Origin: Helianthus annuus
Taxonomy: Eukaryota; Streptophyta; Magnoliopsida; Asterales; Asteraceae
Direction of reading: 5' to 3'
NCBI RefSeq assembly: GCF_002127325.2
Contig: NC_035441.2
Location: forward strand, 155,773,122-155,837,121
DNA: 64,000 bases
Shown: piece after piece, positions 47,188-59,384 of the stretch
Layout: each line of letters opens with the position of its first letter
Position numbering within the stretch: the stretch's first letter is position 1
Program-made: the position numbers and the translations under genes
The notes under the pieces: generated by a model
The model's database searches: none
Told to the model about the DNA's origin: nothing
Seen by the model: the letters and a program-made list of their open reading frames with translations, nothing else

Positions 47188-47590
47188 GGGTGAGGTTCGG
47201 CTACAAAGTCCATTTTTCCTACAAAATGTACAAAGTCATAAAACACTACAATTTCAGCCATAAACACACTCAAAACCTACAAATAACATGGTGAGGATCA
47301 CTAAAACACAATATCTAAGCCCTAACCGTCCTTAAAAACTTCAAACACACCATGGTACAACTATGAATATAAAACACAACATGATAATCAACATAAAACA
47401 CACTAATGTTAGTTATTCGATAATCAAAGCCTTATCATCCAAAACACAACACAAAACCCACAAATATGGTGTTTTAGTAATCTTCACTATGTTATTTGTT
47501 AGTTTTTAGTGTGTTTTATGGTTGACATTATGGTGTTTTATGACTTTTTACACTTTGTAGGAAAATGGACTTTGTAGCCCACTCCCACCT
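47188..47590. mobile_element. Mutator-type MITE
   Basis: TIRs share GGCTACAAAGTCCATTTT (47199 onward; inverted before 47580). A 9-bp TSD TTTTTTATT is found at 47179-47187 and 47591-47599 if one extra T is counted in the right end. 403 bp, no coding sequence. Confidence 0.7.
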
Positions 47591-47599
47591 TTTTTTATT

Positions 47600-48019
47600 A
47601 ATATCTAAAAATTTTAATAAATTCAAATTTGTTCTGGTTTATGCCAGGTTTGGCCTGTTTATAAGCTGTGCATGGCTTGTGGCTAAGAAATCTTGGGCTA
47701 GCCTATAGCAAATTCCTACTGCCTTTTGCAAGTTTTGGTCAATTCAGGCTGATTTTGTGTGATTTTTACAGTTTTGGCGCTTGAACAGAGCCCATCGCTT
47801 ACCTGCGCCTGGACCGAAATGATTTGCCAAATGTTAATTTTTACGGTTAGTGTTGTGCTAGTTAGAGTATGAAATTTGTCTATAAAACTAGAATGTGAAT
47901 ATATCCGACTTTCACCATTAAGTGTTCTATTTTACATTTCCTGGTAGCACAACACAATATAGCAAAAATGCACAAAAAATAAGATCTTTTGCCTTTACAT
48001 CTGTTGTGGTCAAAGATTA
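47600..48019. other. Unassigned sequence left of element B
   Basis: No gene, repeat or element end recognised besides the B LTR edge. Confidence 0.5.
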
Positions 48020-49350
48020 TGTCGCAACCCTCGTCCCCTATTTACCCGGGAACGGGCGGCCGCAGCCAGTTTCAGTGGTATCGGTGTTTATCAGTTTGGC
48101 AGCGGAAAACTCATCAGGACCGTAGTTAGGAAATATTTTATCAGAGTAAAATACCACATTTTTATAATATTAAACACATGGAAAAATTCTAAGTTTCTAG
48201 TACACACATTTTCATAGGGATAAACCCTATTATATTTAAATAAAAACATCTCTTTATTTAGGTAACTTTTATAGCCACTTTTCCAAGCCTTCAGTGCTGT
48301 CCAGTTGGCTTCTATTTGGTTTTCACATTTTGTTACCTGAAACGCGTTTAAAAACATTTTGTCAGTGGGAAATTCTGGTAAGTGAATCCCAGTTGAATCA
48401 AGACAGGTAAAACTGTTTACAGCATTGAGGGTGGGCGCGCAATTACATTTGTTTATTTTCTAATTTAATTACCACCCATGGTACTGTCAACCCGACTTGT
48501 GGTCATGTTACTACTCACAGTGTAGTAACAAATTTTGTATACAAAACCCCAACATACCGACAATAATTGTAGAATACAAATACTCAATCACTGTTAAATA
48601 TAAATTAAAACAATTGAGGTTTTGTAAAAACAGTTTGCAAAAAAAGGATTACTCACATTGCTATCTTAGGGTTTTTCCTTTGTGATTTCCTGGTGATTAT
48701 CTATTAATTACACAATGCACATGCGTTAGTATAATAACCCAATATTTACATTAGTTATACCCTCCCCAAGACAGAACTCCAACGACTACGTCGGGCAGAG
48801 CCTCGACAGCCGTTATGGAACCATAGATCAATCGGGCAGCGTATCTAATACGTAACCGGGGGTTATGATTCTTACAACGAGGCAGAACTTCGTTAATAGG
48901 GGGGTATAATGCCCGGGTATAGTGTATACTATGTAGAATTGAGAGAAAAAGAAAAGTTGTGAGCGATCGGAAACTGAAAGCCGATGCCTCCTATTTATAG
49001 TTGTGATCCGCCAGTCTCTCGCGCCGCGCGTAAACTCAGGGGTGATCTTACGCGGCCCGCGACATACGGGGTCAAGGCTCTAGCTTTGATTAGTCACACG
49101 TGTATCCTATCCGGGTGTCGTGCCACGTGGTGGCACCGCGTGCGCTCTAGCTTCAAGCTGTCGCGCCCCGCGTAGCCTGAAGGCAAGGCCTTCGCGACCC
49201 GCGAGCCCTTCACAGAATTTATTTTTATTTTATTTCTATAAAATTATAGGTATTTAGGGCCATTTCTCGTATTCGTGGTGTATTTTAAGACGTATAGGGG
49301 CATTCTAAATATATTAGGGGTGTCGGTAAAAGTTTTGGAGTGTTGTTATA
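48020..49350 (-). repeat. 3' LTR of element B
   Basis: 1331 bp, starting TGTCGCAACCCTCG on the plus strand and ending GTGTTGTTATA. TATAAATA lies on the minus strand at 48992-48999, with CGCG-rich half-sites at 49016-49035 and 49155-49205 upstream in LTR orientation. Confidence 0.88.
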
Positions 49351-49363
49351 TCCTCCCCACCTT
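49351..49363 (-). other. Polypurine tract of element B
   Basis: AAGGTGGGGAGGA on the minus strand, next to the LTR start. Confidence 0.85.
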
Positions 49364-49386
49364 GTTTTAGAACTCGTCCTCGAGGT

Positions 49387-52300
49387 CTACTGGAATAGGT
49401 GTGGATATTTCCTTTGCATCTCTGATTCAAGCTCCCAAGTGTATTCTGGTCCTCTCTTGGAATCCTATTTCACTTTGACCAGAACTAATCTCTTGTGTTT
49501 GAGATTCTTGACCTTTCTGTCTTCAATCTGTAGAGGCTTTTCTACAAACTTAAGATTTTCATTTACCTCTATATCCTTAAGAGGTACTACCAATGATTCA
49601 TCGGATAAGCACTTTTTGAGATTACATATATGAAATACATCATGTATTCCTGCCATTTCCTCTGGCAGTTGTAGCTGATAGGCTACAGGTCATATTCTTC
49701 TAATAATCTCAAAAGGTCCAACATACTTGGGGCTTAGCTTTCCCCTTTTGATGAATCTTACCACTCCTTTCCAAGGAGAGACTTTCAATAACACCTTGTC
49801 CCCTACATGAAACTCCAACGGCTTTCGCCTGTTATCCGCATAACTCTTCTATCGATCATGTGCTGCTTTTAGCCTTTCCTTGACTTGAACAATCTTGTCG
49901 GTTGTTTCTTGTACTATCTCTAGTCCGGATAATTGTTTTTCTCCAATTTCTGCCAAACAGACTTGAGTTCCGCACTATCGTCCATAAAGTGTTTCGAATG
50001 GTGCAACATTGATACTGGTATGATACCTGTTATTGTAAGAAAATTCTATCAATGGTAAGTGATCATCCAATTACCTCCGAAATCATTTACACAAGCTCTA
50101 AGCGTGTCTTCCATTGTTTGAATTGTCCTTTCGCTTTGCCCGTCCGTTTGAGGATGATAAGCGGTGCTTAGATTTAGCTTGGTTCCCATTGCTTTTTGGA
50201 AACTTGTCCAAAATGAGAGGTAAAACGGCTATCCCTATCAGAAACAATTGACAAAGGAATTCCATGTAATGAAACTATTTCATTTACATACAATTTGGCT
50301 AGTTGTTCCATACTGAAAGTTTCCTTCATTGGTAGGAAATGAGCTGACTTAGTTAGCCTGTCTACAATCACCCAGATTGTATCATTACCTTTTCTTGTTT
50401 TGGGTAATTTGGTAACAAAATGCATTGTTATCAATTTCCATTTCCAAACTGGCATCTCTAACTGTTGTAATAAACCTGAGGGTTTTTGGTGTTCAGCTTT
50501 AACTTGCGAACAAGTTAGACACTTAGAAACATAAGCTGCTATATCCTTTTTCATTCCTATCCACAAAAAATTCTTTCTTAAGTCTTGATACATCTTATCA
50601 TTTCCAGGATGCATTGTATTTAGACTTATAGGCTTCCTCTAATATATGGTGGCATAGGTTTCCTAATTTGGGTATCCACATCCTTTTCTTATGGAATCTC
50701 CAAATTCCATCTGTTCCTTGTTCTAATTCCTTAATCATCCCTTTCAATTTCTCAGTATCATCCTTGATTACTGATTCTTGTGCTTTTCTAATCTGTTCGT
50801 TTAAATCTACTTGTAGATTTAATTTAAGAGAACGTACTCTTTTTGGCTTTTCGTGATACTTTTGACTTAAAGCATCGGCTACTACATTTGCCTTTCCTGC
50901 ATGATACTGGATATTACAATCATAATCACTAAGTATCTCCATCCAGCGTCTTTGCCTCATATTTAACTCCTTTTGCCCGAAAACATACCTTAAACTCTTA
51001 TGATCGGTGAAAATGGTAAACTTACTACCGTAAAGTTAATGTCTCCAAATCTTAAGGGCAAAAATTATGGCTCCTAATTCCAAGTCATGGGTAGAATAAT
51101 TCTCTTCATGATTCTTAAGTTGCCTGGATGCATATGCTATAACCTTTTGACGTTGCATCAACACACATCTATAACCTAATTTAGAAGCGTCACAATAGAC
51201 TACAAAGTCTTCAGTTCCTTCTGGTAACGCTAATATGGGTGTGTTGGTTAATCTTTGCTTAAGAATTCTAAAGGCTTGTTCTTGTTTTGGTCCCTATTCA
51301 AACTTAACAGATTTACAGGTTAGCTTAGTTAAGGGAATCGCTATTCTAGAAAAATCTCGAATAAATCTTCTATAATAACCGGCCAATCCTAGGTAACTTC
51401 TAACCTCGGTTGGTGATTCAGGGGTTTTCCATTTAGTAATTGCCTCAATCTTTGTGGGATCCACATGAATTCCTTCATGATTAACTAAATGCCGAACAAA
51501 CTGTACTTCTTCTAACCAAAATTCACACTTCAAAAACTTTGCATAAAGCTTTTCTTTTCTCAATAAACTTAGAAGTGCATGCAGATGCGCTGCATGTTCC
51601 TCTTTACTCTTAGAGTAGATGAGAATATCATCTATAAAGACAATTATGAATTTATCCAAATATGGCTTACATATTCGGTTCATCATGTCCATAAATGCGG
51701 CTGGGGCATTGGTTAAACCAAATGGCATGACAGTAAATTCATATGGCCATACCTTGTTCTAAAAGTGGTCTTAGGAATATCCTCTTCCAGTACTTTTAAT
51801 TGATGATATCCTGATCGTAAATCGATCTTAGAGAAAAATCGAGCTCCTTGTAATTGATCAAACAAATCATCGATTCTCGGTAATGGGTTCCGATTTTTAG
51901 TCGTAACTTTGTTCAATTCACGGTAATCAATGCACATTCGCATTGACCCGTCTTTCTTTTTGACAAACAATATCGGTGCTCCCTATGGCGATGAACTTGG
52001 TTGTATGAATTCTTTCTCCAACAATTCGTCCAATTGTTTCTTTAACTCTTGCATTTCTGCCGGAGCCAAACGGTAAGGTGCTCTGGCAATTGGTGCTGTT
52101 CCTGGTAGTAGATGAATTCGAAATTCGACTTCCCTGTCCGGCGGTAGTCCTAGTAATTCTTCTGGAAACACATCTGGAAACTGAGATACTACTGGAATAT
52201 CTTTCAGTTCTTTTCCTTTAGTGTTAAAGATTATGGAAATCAAATACAGTAATGATTCTTTTCTCACATAACTGGCAGTTTTCATCACAGAGATGAATTT

Positions 52301-52822
52301 TGTGGATTTAGACGGCTTATCTCAATTAATTGTGATCTTTTCACCCTTTGGTGAATTTATTTGGATTAACTTTTGATCACAGAGAATACTGGCTTTATTG
52401 GCTACTAACCAATCCATTCCTAATACAACATCAAATCCTACCAGATTCATTGGATAGAGGTTTGCAATAAACCTTTGATTTAAAAATTCTATTCTTGCTC
52501 CCTGTAAGATTTCGGTAATCTTAATGGTTTCTCCATTTGCTGTTTCTACTAGACATTCTTGTGGTAGTTTAGTTAATGGTTGATTGAGAAGTTTGCAAAA
52601 CGAAGTATTAATAAAACTTTGGTTTGCACCAGAGTCAAATAATACTTTAGCAAAAACATCATTAACTAAAAACGTACCGGCAATCACGTCCGGGATCATC
52701 TTTGCTTCTTCTGCGGTTAGCACAAATGCTCTAGCATTTTTAGTAGTCTTGTTGTTCATGGCTGGAGCTAGTTTTGGACAATGTGGTTTGATGTGCCCTT
52801 TTTCTCCACAGTTGAAGCACAC
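49387..52822 (-). pseudogene. Pol of element B (knuckle, protease, RT, RNase H, integrase)
   Basis: Reading right to left: CCHC knuckle (CFNCGEKGHIKPHCP), protease (VLFDSGANQSFI; VVLGMDWL), RT ([40 protein letters not shown]), RNase H near 51200, integrase ([40 protein letters not shown]) and a chromodomain-like tail starting before 49470 (HDVFHICNLKKCLSDESLV upstream). It is interrupted by frameshifts or stops near 52320, 51980, 51715, 51290, 50960, 50600, 50170 and 49660. It is very similar to A but keeps gag and protease, so it shows what A lost. Non-functional. Confidence 0.9.
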
Positions 52823-53002
52823 TCCATTACTAGGTTTCTTCCTACAATCTTCTTCTTTGTGTCCTGGTATCTTGTAAAAGTTGCAGTAGGTGGAGCATCT
52901 TCCTGAATGCTTTTTCTTGCAGGCTTTACAGTAAGGTGCAGAGGTAGAACCTACATCTTTCCCACGGTTGGAATTTCCATAACGAAATTCTTGGGTAAGC
53001 CT

Positions 53003-53830
53003 TTAAGCTAGGTTCCTCCTCTGGTCCTTTTCTCGCGTACGCACTAATTCATCAGTCAAAGTGTTTGCTAGTTCTACAGCTTCTTCTATGGTTTGGGGTA
53101 TAGCTGCCTTGACTACATGTCTAATCTCACTGATTAATCTCCAGATGTAGCGGGAGATTAATACTGGTTCTGGTGATGCAAGGGTTGGCACTATTCTAGC
53201 ATATTCAAAGAAAGTAGTAGTGTAACCCTTACTATTTACTCCAGTCATTCTAAGGTTTAAGAACTTATTTGCTATCTGTTCTTTTTCATTGGGAGGACAG
53301 AATTTCCTTTTCACCATGTTCTTAAATTCCTCCCATTCCATATTATAAACCCTGTCACTCCCCCTAGATTGGAGGATAGTGTTCCACCATTCTAAGGCCG
53401 AGTTCTTAAACAGATTGGAGGCAAACATTATCTTATCCTCTTCCGCGCACTTGCTTATTTTTAGGACTGCCTCAGTCTTTTCTATCCAGCGTAGAGCTGC
53501 AATGGCTCCTTCATTGCCCGAGAATTCTATTGGTTTACAGGACCAGAATTCCTTGTAAGAACAACCATAAGATATGGTTCTTCTTCTTTTAGGAATGGGC
53601 ACTTGGAGTATTGGTCCATTGTTTACGCTGTGCTCTGGTTCAGTAGGTCGTTTACTGCTATTGTTACTTTTATTATCCGCTTCCTTAACCGTTTTTATAA
53701 TATATGGCATCGCATCTATAATTCCTTGTGCCACTATGTGTTGGGTGGCACTGTGATCTACTTGGTTTCCATTATTATCGTTATTCTGGTTTTCTTGATT
53801 CACTTCATTGTCCATCTGGATTTTAAACAT
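53003..53830 (-). pseudogene. Gag of element B
   Basis: About 275 codons from Met 53830 (probable start; a second Met follows, MDNEVNQENQ). An Asn/Gln-rich N-terminus is followed by the retrotransposon gag domain: FSGNEGAIAALRWIEKTEAV, NSALEWWNTILQSRGSDR, KRKFCPPNEKEQIANKF, ELANTLTDELVRTREKDQRR. The frame ends at 53003, and the zinc knuckle lies in another frame to the left (52822), so the original gag-pol frame is broken between them. Capsid role by homology. Confidence 0.85.
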
Positions 53831-54010
53831 TTACCACATATTAATGTCACAAGATAATATTTAATGCAAGTAATCACACAACAAGCATATTGATCAAAAT
53901 TGTCGAACATTGCGACCTTTACTCTATTTTATATTATGCATCTATATCTGTTACAAATACAACTGGAATTGAAAATACAATACTAGTATGCATCCGTAGC
54001 TGTTGTCTAG

Positions 54011-54013
<3 letters not shown>

Positions 54014-54079
<66 letters not shown>
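54014..54079. repeat. (TA)n microsatellite
   Basis: About 31 uninterrupted TA units between the extra ORF and gag of element B. Confidence 0.95.
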
Positions 54080-54081
<2 letters not shown>

Positions 54082-54173
54082 ACTACTACTGATAGGGGTT
54101 CATCCAAAAGCCCATGTTACGCTCGTCATATTTCCAGACGAGTCGTTCCCCTATTTGTCTCATCCTTTCACTT

Positions 54174-55547
54174 TGTCACACCCCCAAAAACCCCACCCCG
54201 CCTTGGAGGCGTGACATGCCCAGGATCATAGCCACCAATCATATTGAACAAGCATGTAAGTAATTTATAAAATCCAACACAATACAATTGGTGTCAAAAC
54301 ATAGTTTAAGTTTACAACGGAAGCATAAAACCAAAACATAAGTTTAATATAAGTTGAAATGTTTTCCCACAACGACCACGCCTCCTCGTGCAAGCTCCTT
54401 AAGCTAGGGACCTAATGACCTGCAAGGCATGTAACAACGAGTCAACAACAAAGTTGAGTGAATTCACGGTTGGTTCGCTGGCTTACTAGACTTGGGGGTT
54501 ACCCCATAGTTGTAGTTGTTCTACCCAAGGAGAACGAACGTACGTAATCTACCCAAGGAGAATACGCAGTATTTATAGTGGCATCCTACCTACGAAGGAT
54601 GGCCGTACATATCCTACCCAAGGAGAATATGCAGGAATTAATACTGTTGGCATCCTACCCACGGAGGATGGCCGTGCCTTGTAGAAAGTGTGAACTCACC
54701 TTTGCTTTGCTCGGTAGATAAACAAAATGGTCACTTGAGCTATCTACTTTGATTTGTAAGTGTATGGGGTAGAGTTTAGCTTACTGATAAGCCTAATAAC
54801 CTAATTTAAACAATGATGCAGACGAAACTAGGTAAGTAACTTAATACCACATTTACGATAACTCACGAGATTAAACCCTCACAACGAATGACAAAGTGCG
54901 ATACTTAAACATCTAGCGGATTCGCAATGAATGAAAGAGTATAGCCCGAGTTCGGACAACACTCAAACATCCCGTCGGAAGCATGACGAATGACAAAGTA
55001 TAACCCTAATTTGAGCAGCACTTAAACATTCATCGGATAGTTTCAATCGATCGGACATTGAATCGTAATAGCGATCGAGTTAATACCCTGTTTTGCGGCA
55101 GCGTTTCGTGATTGTGTGTGTTTTTGGAGTAAACAATCGATATCTCAGCGTACGAATTGAATTTTAACGTCGTTCCAACGCAGAAATCTAAGTCCCAAAC
55201 TCCTCTATTTATACTTAAAATTTGACCTCCTCGCGTGACGCGAGGGGTCACCCTGGGAGCTTCGCGTGACGCGACGGGTCTCATTCTACCATAGGGTAGC
55301 CACGTGTCCAACTAGCTTGTGTGAGTCGACGGATCGAAGAAATTTGATTCTTACAACGAGTTATGAGGATAATCGTCAAGTAGGGAATACCCCCCCCCCC
55401 CCCCCCCGAGTTTTAGGGGCCCTGATCCTAATTCTGATTGTTCTGAAAATTTTAGGGTTTGTGTAGAATCACTTGGGGGTCTTAATTAGGGTTTCCTTTT
55501 GGACAATAAATCATAAGAAATAGTAATTTTTAATGAGGGTTGTTACA
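54174..55547 (-). repeat. 3' LTR of D
   Basis: Paired with 56031-57397. It contains repeated CTACCCAAGGAGAA and CATCCTACC-AC-GAGGATGG units (54525-54680) and a 17-base C tract at about 55390-55407 (about nine in the other copy). Confidence 0.93.
55206..55274 (-). promoter_or_regulatory. TATA box and two CGCG-TGA-CGCG dyads in D
   Basis: TATAAATA (minus, 55206-55213), then CCTCGCG-TGA-CGCGAGG (55229-55245) and TCGCG-TGA-CGCGA (55262-55274) upstream in LTR orientation. Confidence 0.65.
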
Positions 55548-56030
55548 TTTTCCCCACCTTATTTAAATCTCGTCCTCGAGATTTATTGGAATAAGTTAGG
55601 ATACTTTCGCTTTATTTCCGATTCGAGTTCCTAAGTATATTCCGGTCCTTTCTTTAAAACCTATTTGACTTTTGACCAGTACTAATCTTTTATGCCCGAG
55701 AAACTTAACCTTTCTGTCTTCTATCTAAAGTGGTTTCTCAACTAATCTTTAAATTTTTCATTCACTTATATGTCTTGAAGAGGTACTACCAGCGATTCGT
55801 CAGATAGATATTTCTTAAAGTTGGATACATGAAATACTTAGGGAGGACTTAACCTTAGCCGTAACACTTAAAATGAATATTATAGAACGCAGTAAAGTAT
55901 TGAGTCTTGCACTTGGAGTGAAGCATCGTTGCGGATCATTGAGCACTGTACAGGTTATAGTCTGGTTTTATCAAAACTTTTTCCCTTTTTAAAACCAAGT
56001 TCACTATAACCAATGGCTCTAATACCAATC

Positions 56031-57397
56031 TGTCACACCCCCAAAAACCCCACCCCGCCTTAGAGGCGTGACATGCCTAGGATCATAGCCACCAATCATA
56101 TTGAACAAGCATGTAAGTAATTTATAAAATCCAACACAATACAATTGGTGTCAAAACATAGTTTAAGTTTACAACGGAAGCATAAAACCAAAACATAAGT
56201 TTAATATAAGTTGAAATGTTTTCCCACAACGACCACGCCTCCTTGTGCAAGCTCCTTAAGCTAGGGACCTAATGACCTGCAAGATATGTAACAACGAGTC
56301 AACAACAAAGTTGAGTTAATTCACGGTTGGTTCGCTGGCTTACTAGCCGTGGGGGTTACCCCATCGTTGTAGTTGTTCTACCCAAGGAGAACGAACGTAC
56401 GTAATCTACCCAAGGAGAATACGCAGTATTTATAGTGGCATCCTACCTACAGAGGATGGCCGTACATATCCTACCCAAGGAGAATATGCAGGAATTAATA
56501 CTGTTGGCATCCTACCCACGGAGGATGGCCGTGCCTTGTAGAAAGTGTGAACTCACCTTTGCTTTGCTCGGTAGATAAACAAAATGGTCACTTGAGCTAT
56601 CTACTTTGATTTGTAAGTGTATGGGGTAGAGTTTAGCTTACTGATAAGCCTAATAACCTAATTTAAACAATGATGCACACGAAACTAGGTAAGTAACTTA
56701 ATACCACATTTACGATAACTCACGAGATCAAACCCTCACAACGAATGACAAAGTGCGATACTTAAACATCCAGTAGATTCGCAATGAATGACAGAGTATA
56801 GCACGAGTTCGGACAACACTCAAACATCCTGTTGGAATCACGACGAATGACAAAGTATAACCCTAATTTGAGCAGCACTTAAACATTCATCGGATAGTTT
56901 CAATCGATCGAACATTGAATCGTAATAGCGATCGAGTTAATACCCTGTTTTGCGGCAACGTTTCGTGATTGTGTGTGTTTTTGGAGTAAACAATCGATAT
57001 CTCAGCGTACGAATTGAATTTTAACGTCGTTCCAACGCAGAAATCTAAGTCCCAAACTCCTCTATTTATACTTAAAATTTGACCTCCTCGCGTGACGTGA
57101 GGGGTCACCCTGGGAGCTTCGCGTGACGCGACGGGTCTCATTCTACCATAGGGTAGCCACGTGTCCAACTAGCTTGTGTGAGTCGACGGATCGAAGAAAT
57201 TTGATTCTTACAACGAGTTATGAGGATAATCGTCAAGTAGGGAATACCCCCCCCCCTGAGTTTTAGGGGCCTTGATCCTAATTCTGATTTTTCTGAAAAT
57301 TTTAGGGTTTGTGCAGAATCACTTGGGGGTCTTAATTAGGGTTTCCTTTTGGACAATAAATCATAAGAAATAGTAATTTTTAATGACGGTTGTTACA
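56031..57397 (-). repeat. 5' LTR of D
   Basis: Paired with 54174-55547. It has the same TATA and dyad layout at 57063-57131, with one base changed in the first dyad. Confidence 0.93.
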
Positions 57398-57402
57398 CAC
57401 TT

Positions 57403-58148
57403 CCTTCTAAAATCTCCTCACCAAAGGTTCGGAGTTCTTACACATTCTTAGTGCTCATGGGTGGTGCGGGTGCTAGTATTGGGTTTGGGAACTGGGGCAT
57501 GGGTTCTTCGTGTGGGTAAGGGTTTTCTAAGATTTCCCTGATATATTGGTCATTATCAAAATATGGGTCCAGGGGGTCCAGGTTTGGGTAAGCTGCTAGG
57601 TTTGGCATGGGTTCGTCTGGTATTGGGTAGCGTTGTTCATAATCTCTATGGTCATCAAACCATGGGTCATAGTCTGGGGGATGGGGTGCTGGTACTCTAG
57701 GTATTTCTGCTGGGTCAAAATCAGGCATTGGAATTTGGTCTACAGGGTTTGGTTCCAAATCCATAGGTTGTGTGGGAAATAATGGCAACAGTTGGGGTGC
57801 TATGAGTTGTTTTAGATTCGTGTCTGCAGCTGTAGTTGCTAAGATATGAAAATTTGCTACACTCCTATTGAGCATATCCTGGGTGTGAGCATTCGTTTCT
57901 CTATTCACGGCTGCTAAAGCATGCTGCTGCTGAAGTTTTCTCATTCTTTTTCTACGTTCATGGGCTCCTCTGCTGAACCATCCTCTCTTCTTAGGAGGGA
58001 ATGGCTCTTCAGATTGTGCTTGGAACAAGAAAATCCCGTCTTCAGTGTCAGGCGAATACCCTCAGTAGGTAGGCTGTGAAGAGGTGCCTTCGTCCCTAGG
58101 TGAACTGGACAACTGACGGTAAGCGTCTGAAGGTTCTTGGTCGCTCAT
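57403..58148 (-). pseudogene. Extra ORF upstream of gag in element B
   Basis: ATG at 58148 (MSDQEPSDAYRQLSSSPRDE), one in-frame stop near 58060, then open to 57438. A basic segment (PPKKRGWFSRGAHERRKRMR) is followed by a Pro/Asp-rich acidic part (DQIPMPDFDPAEIPRVPAPH, later PYFDNDQYIREIL). After a likely frameshift it continues through GEEILEGSERMRQIGERLVW across the D insertion to a stop right of the TA repeat (FWMNPYQ). It matches no gag, protease or envelope domain I know. It sits between PBS and gag, so it is part of the element, either an N-terminal gag extension or a separate accessory ORF. No signal peptide or membrane segment is visible. Confidence 0.6.
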
Positions 58149-58280
58149 ACTGTAAACTAACAAATAGTCAAATAACACAAAAAAATAAAATATGCACGTA
58201 GTTCCGTAAATAATTTCCTAACATATTGAATAATATTTTGGTGTCAGCAGAACACTTCTGTGGCTGAATCAGTGGCTGTA

Positions 58281-58292
58281 GCTCTGATACCA
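58281..58292 (-). other. Primer binding site of element B
   Basis: TGGTATCAGAGC on the minus strand, five bases inside the LTR end GGTTGCGACA. Confidence 0.9.
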
Positions 58293-58297
58293 CCTTC

Positions 58298-59384
58298 TGT
58301 CGCAACCCTCGTCCCCTATTTACCCGGGAACGGGCGGCCGAGGCCAGTTTCAATGGTATCGGTGTTTATCAGTTTGACAGCGGAAAATTCATCAGGATCG
58401 TAGTTAGGGAATATTTTATCAAGGGAATATTTTATCAAGAGTAAAATACCACATTTCTATAATATTAAACACATGGGAAAATTCCAAGTTTCCAATACAC
58501 ACATTTTCATAGGGATAAACCCTATTTTATTTAAACAAAAACATCTCCTTATTTAGGTAACTTTTATAGCCACTTTTACAAGCCTTCAGTGCTGTCCAGC
58601 TGGCTTCTATTTGGCTTTCACATTTTGTTACCTGAAACGTGTCTAAAAACATTTTGTCAGTGGGAAATACTGGTGAGTGAATCCCAGTTAATCAAGACAG
58701 GTAAAACCGTTTACAGCATTGAGGGCGGTCACACAATTACATTTGTTTATTTTCTACTTTAATTACCACCCACGGTACTGTCAACCCGACTTGTGGTCAT
58801 GTTACCACTCACAGTGTAGTAACAACTTTTGTATACAAAACCCCAACATACCAACGATAATTATAGAATACAAATACTCAATCACTGTTAAATATAAAAT
58901 TAAACAATTGAGGTTTTGTAAAAACAGTTTGCAAAAAAAGGATTACTCACATTGCTATCTTAGGGTTTTTTCCTTTGTGATTTCCTGGTGATTATCTATT
59001 AATTACACAATGCACATGCGTTAGTATAATAACCCAATATTTACATTAGTTATACCCTCCCCGAGACAGAACTCCAACAACTACGTCGGGCAAAGCCTCG
59101 ACAGCCGTTACGAAACCCTAGATCAATCAGGCAGCGTATCTAATACGTAACCGGGGGTTATGATACTTACAATGAGGCAGAACTTTGTTAATTAGGGGGT
59201 ATCATGCCCTGGTATAGTGTATACTATGTAGAATTGAGAGAGAAAGAAAAGTGGTGAGCGATCGGAAACTGAGGGGTAATCTTACGTGGCCCGCGACATA
59301 GGGGGTCTAGGCTCTAGCTTTGATTAGTCACACATGTAGCCTATCCAGGTGTCGTGCCATGTGGCGGCACCGGGTGCGCTCTAG
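58298..59384 (-). repeat. 5' LTR of B, truncated
   Basis: Matches 48020-49350 up to GTGCGCTCTAG, then stops. It also lacks about 66 bp that include the TATA box (present at 48977-49042 in the other LTR) and has a small GGGAATATTTTATCAAG duplication near 58410-58440. Confidence 0.88.

Larger units (their letters stand above)
54174..57397 (-). mobile_element. Deleted gypsy element D inside B
   Basis: LTRs 54174-55547 (1374 bp) and 56031-57397 (1367 bp), TSD CACTT at 54169-54173 and 57398-57402. Only 483 bp of internal DNA remain: a PPT (55548-55560), the end of a chromoviral pol (about 55561-55840, with decayed tail codons like those of A) and a leader with PBS TGGTATTAGAGCC (56015-56027, one change from initiator-Met type). 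Gag and nearly all pol are deleted. LTR ends are TGTAACAACC and GGGGGTGTGACA. Confidence 0.93.
48020..59384 (-). mobile_element. Ty3/gypsy element B (relative of A)
   Basis: In minus orientation: truncated 5' LTR (58298-59384), initiator-Met PBS (58281-58292), an extra ORF (58148-57403), nested element D, gag (53830), pol, PPT, 3' LTR (48020-49350). LTR ends are TATAACAAC and GTTGCGACA, as in A. The 5' LTR lacks its U3 start and abuts element E, so no TSD can be paired (left flank GATTA). Confidence 0.88.

Noticed and set aside
53890..54231. Open frame across the TA repeat (IYIYIYIY)
   Set aside because: Microsatellite artefact.
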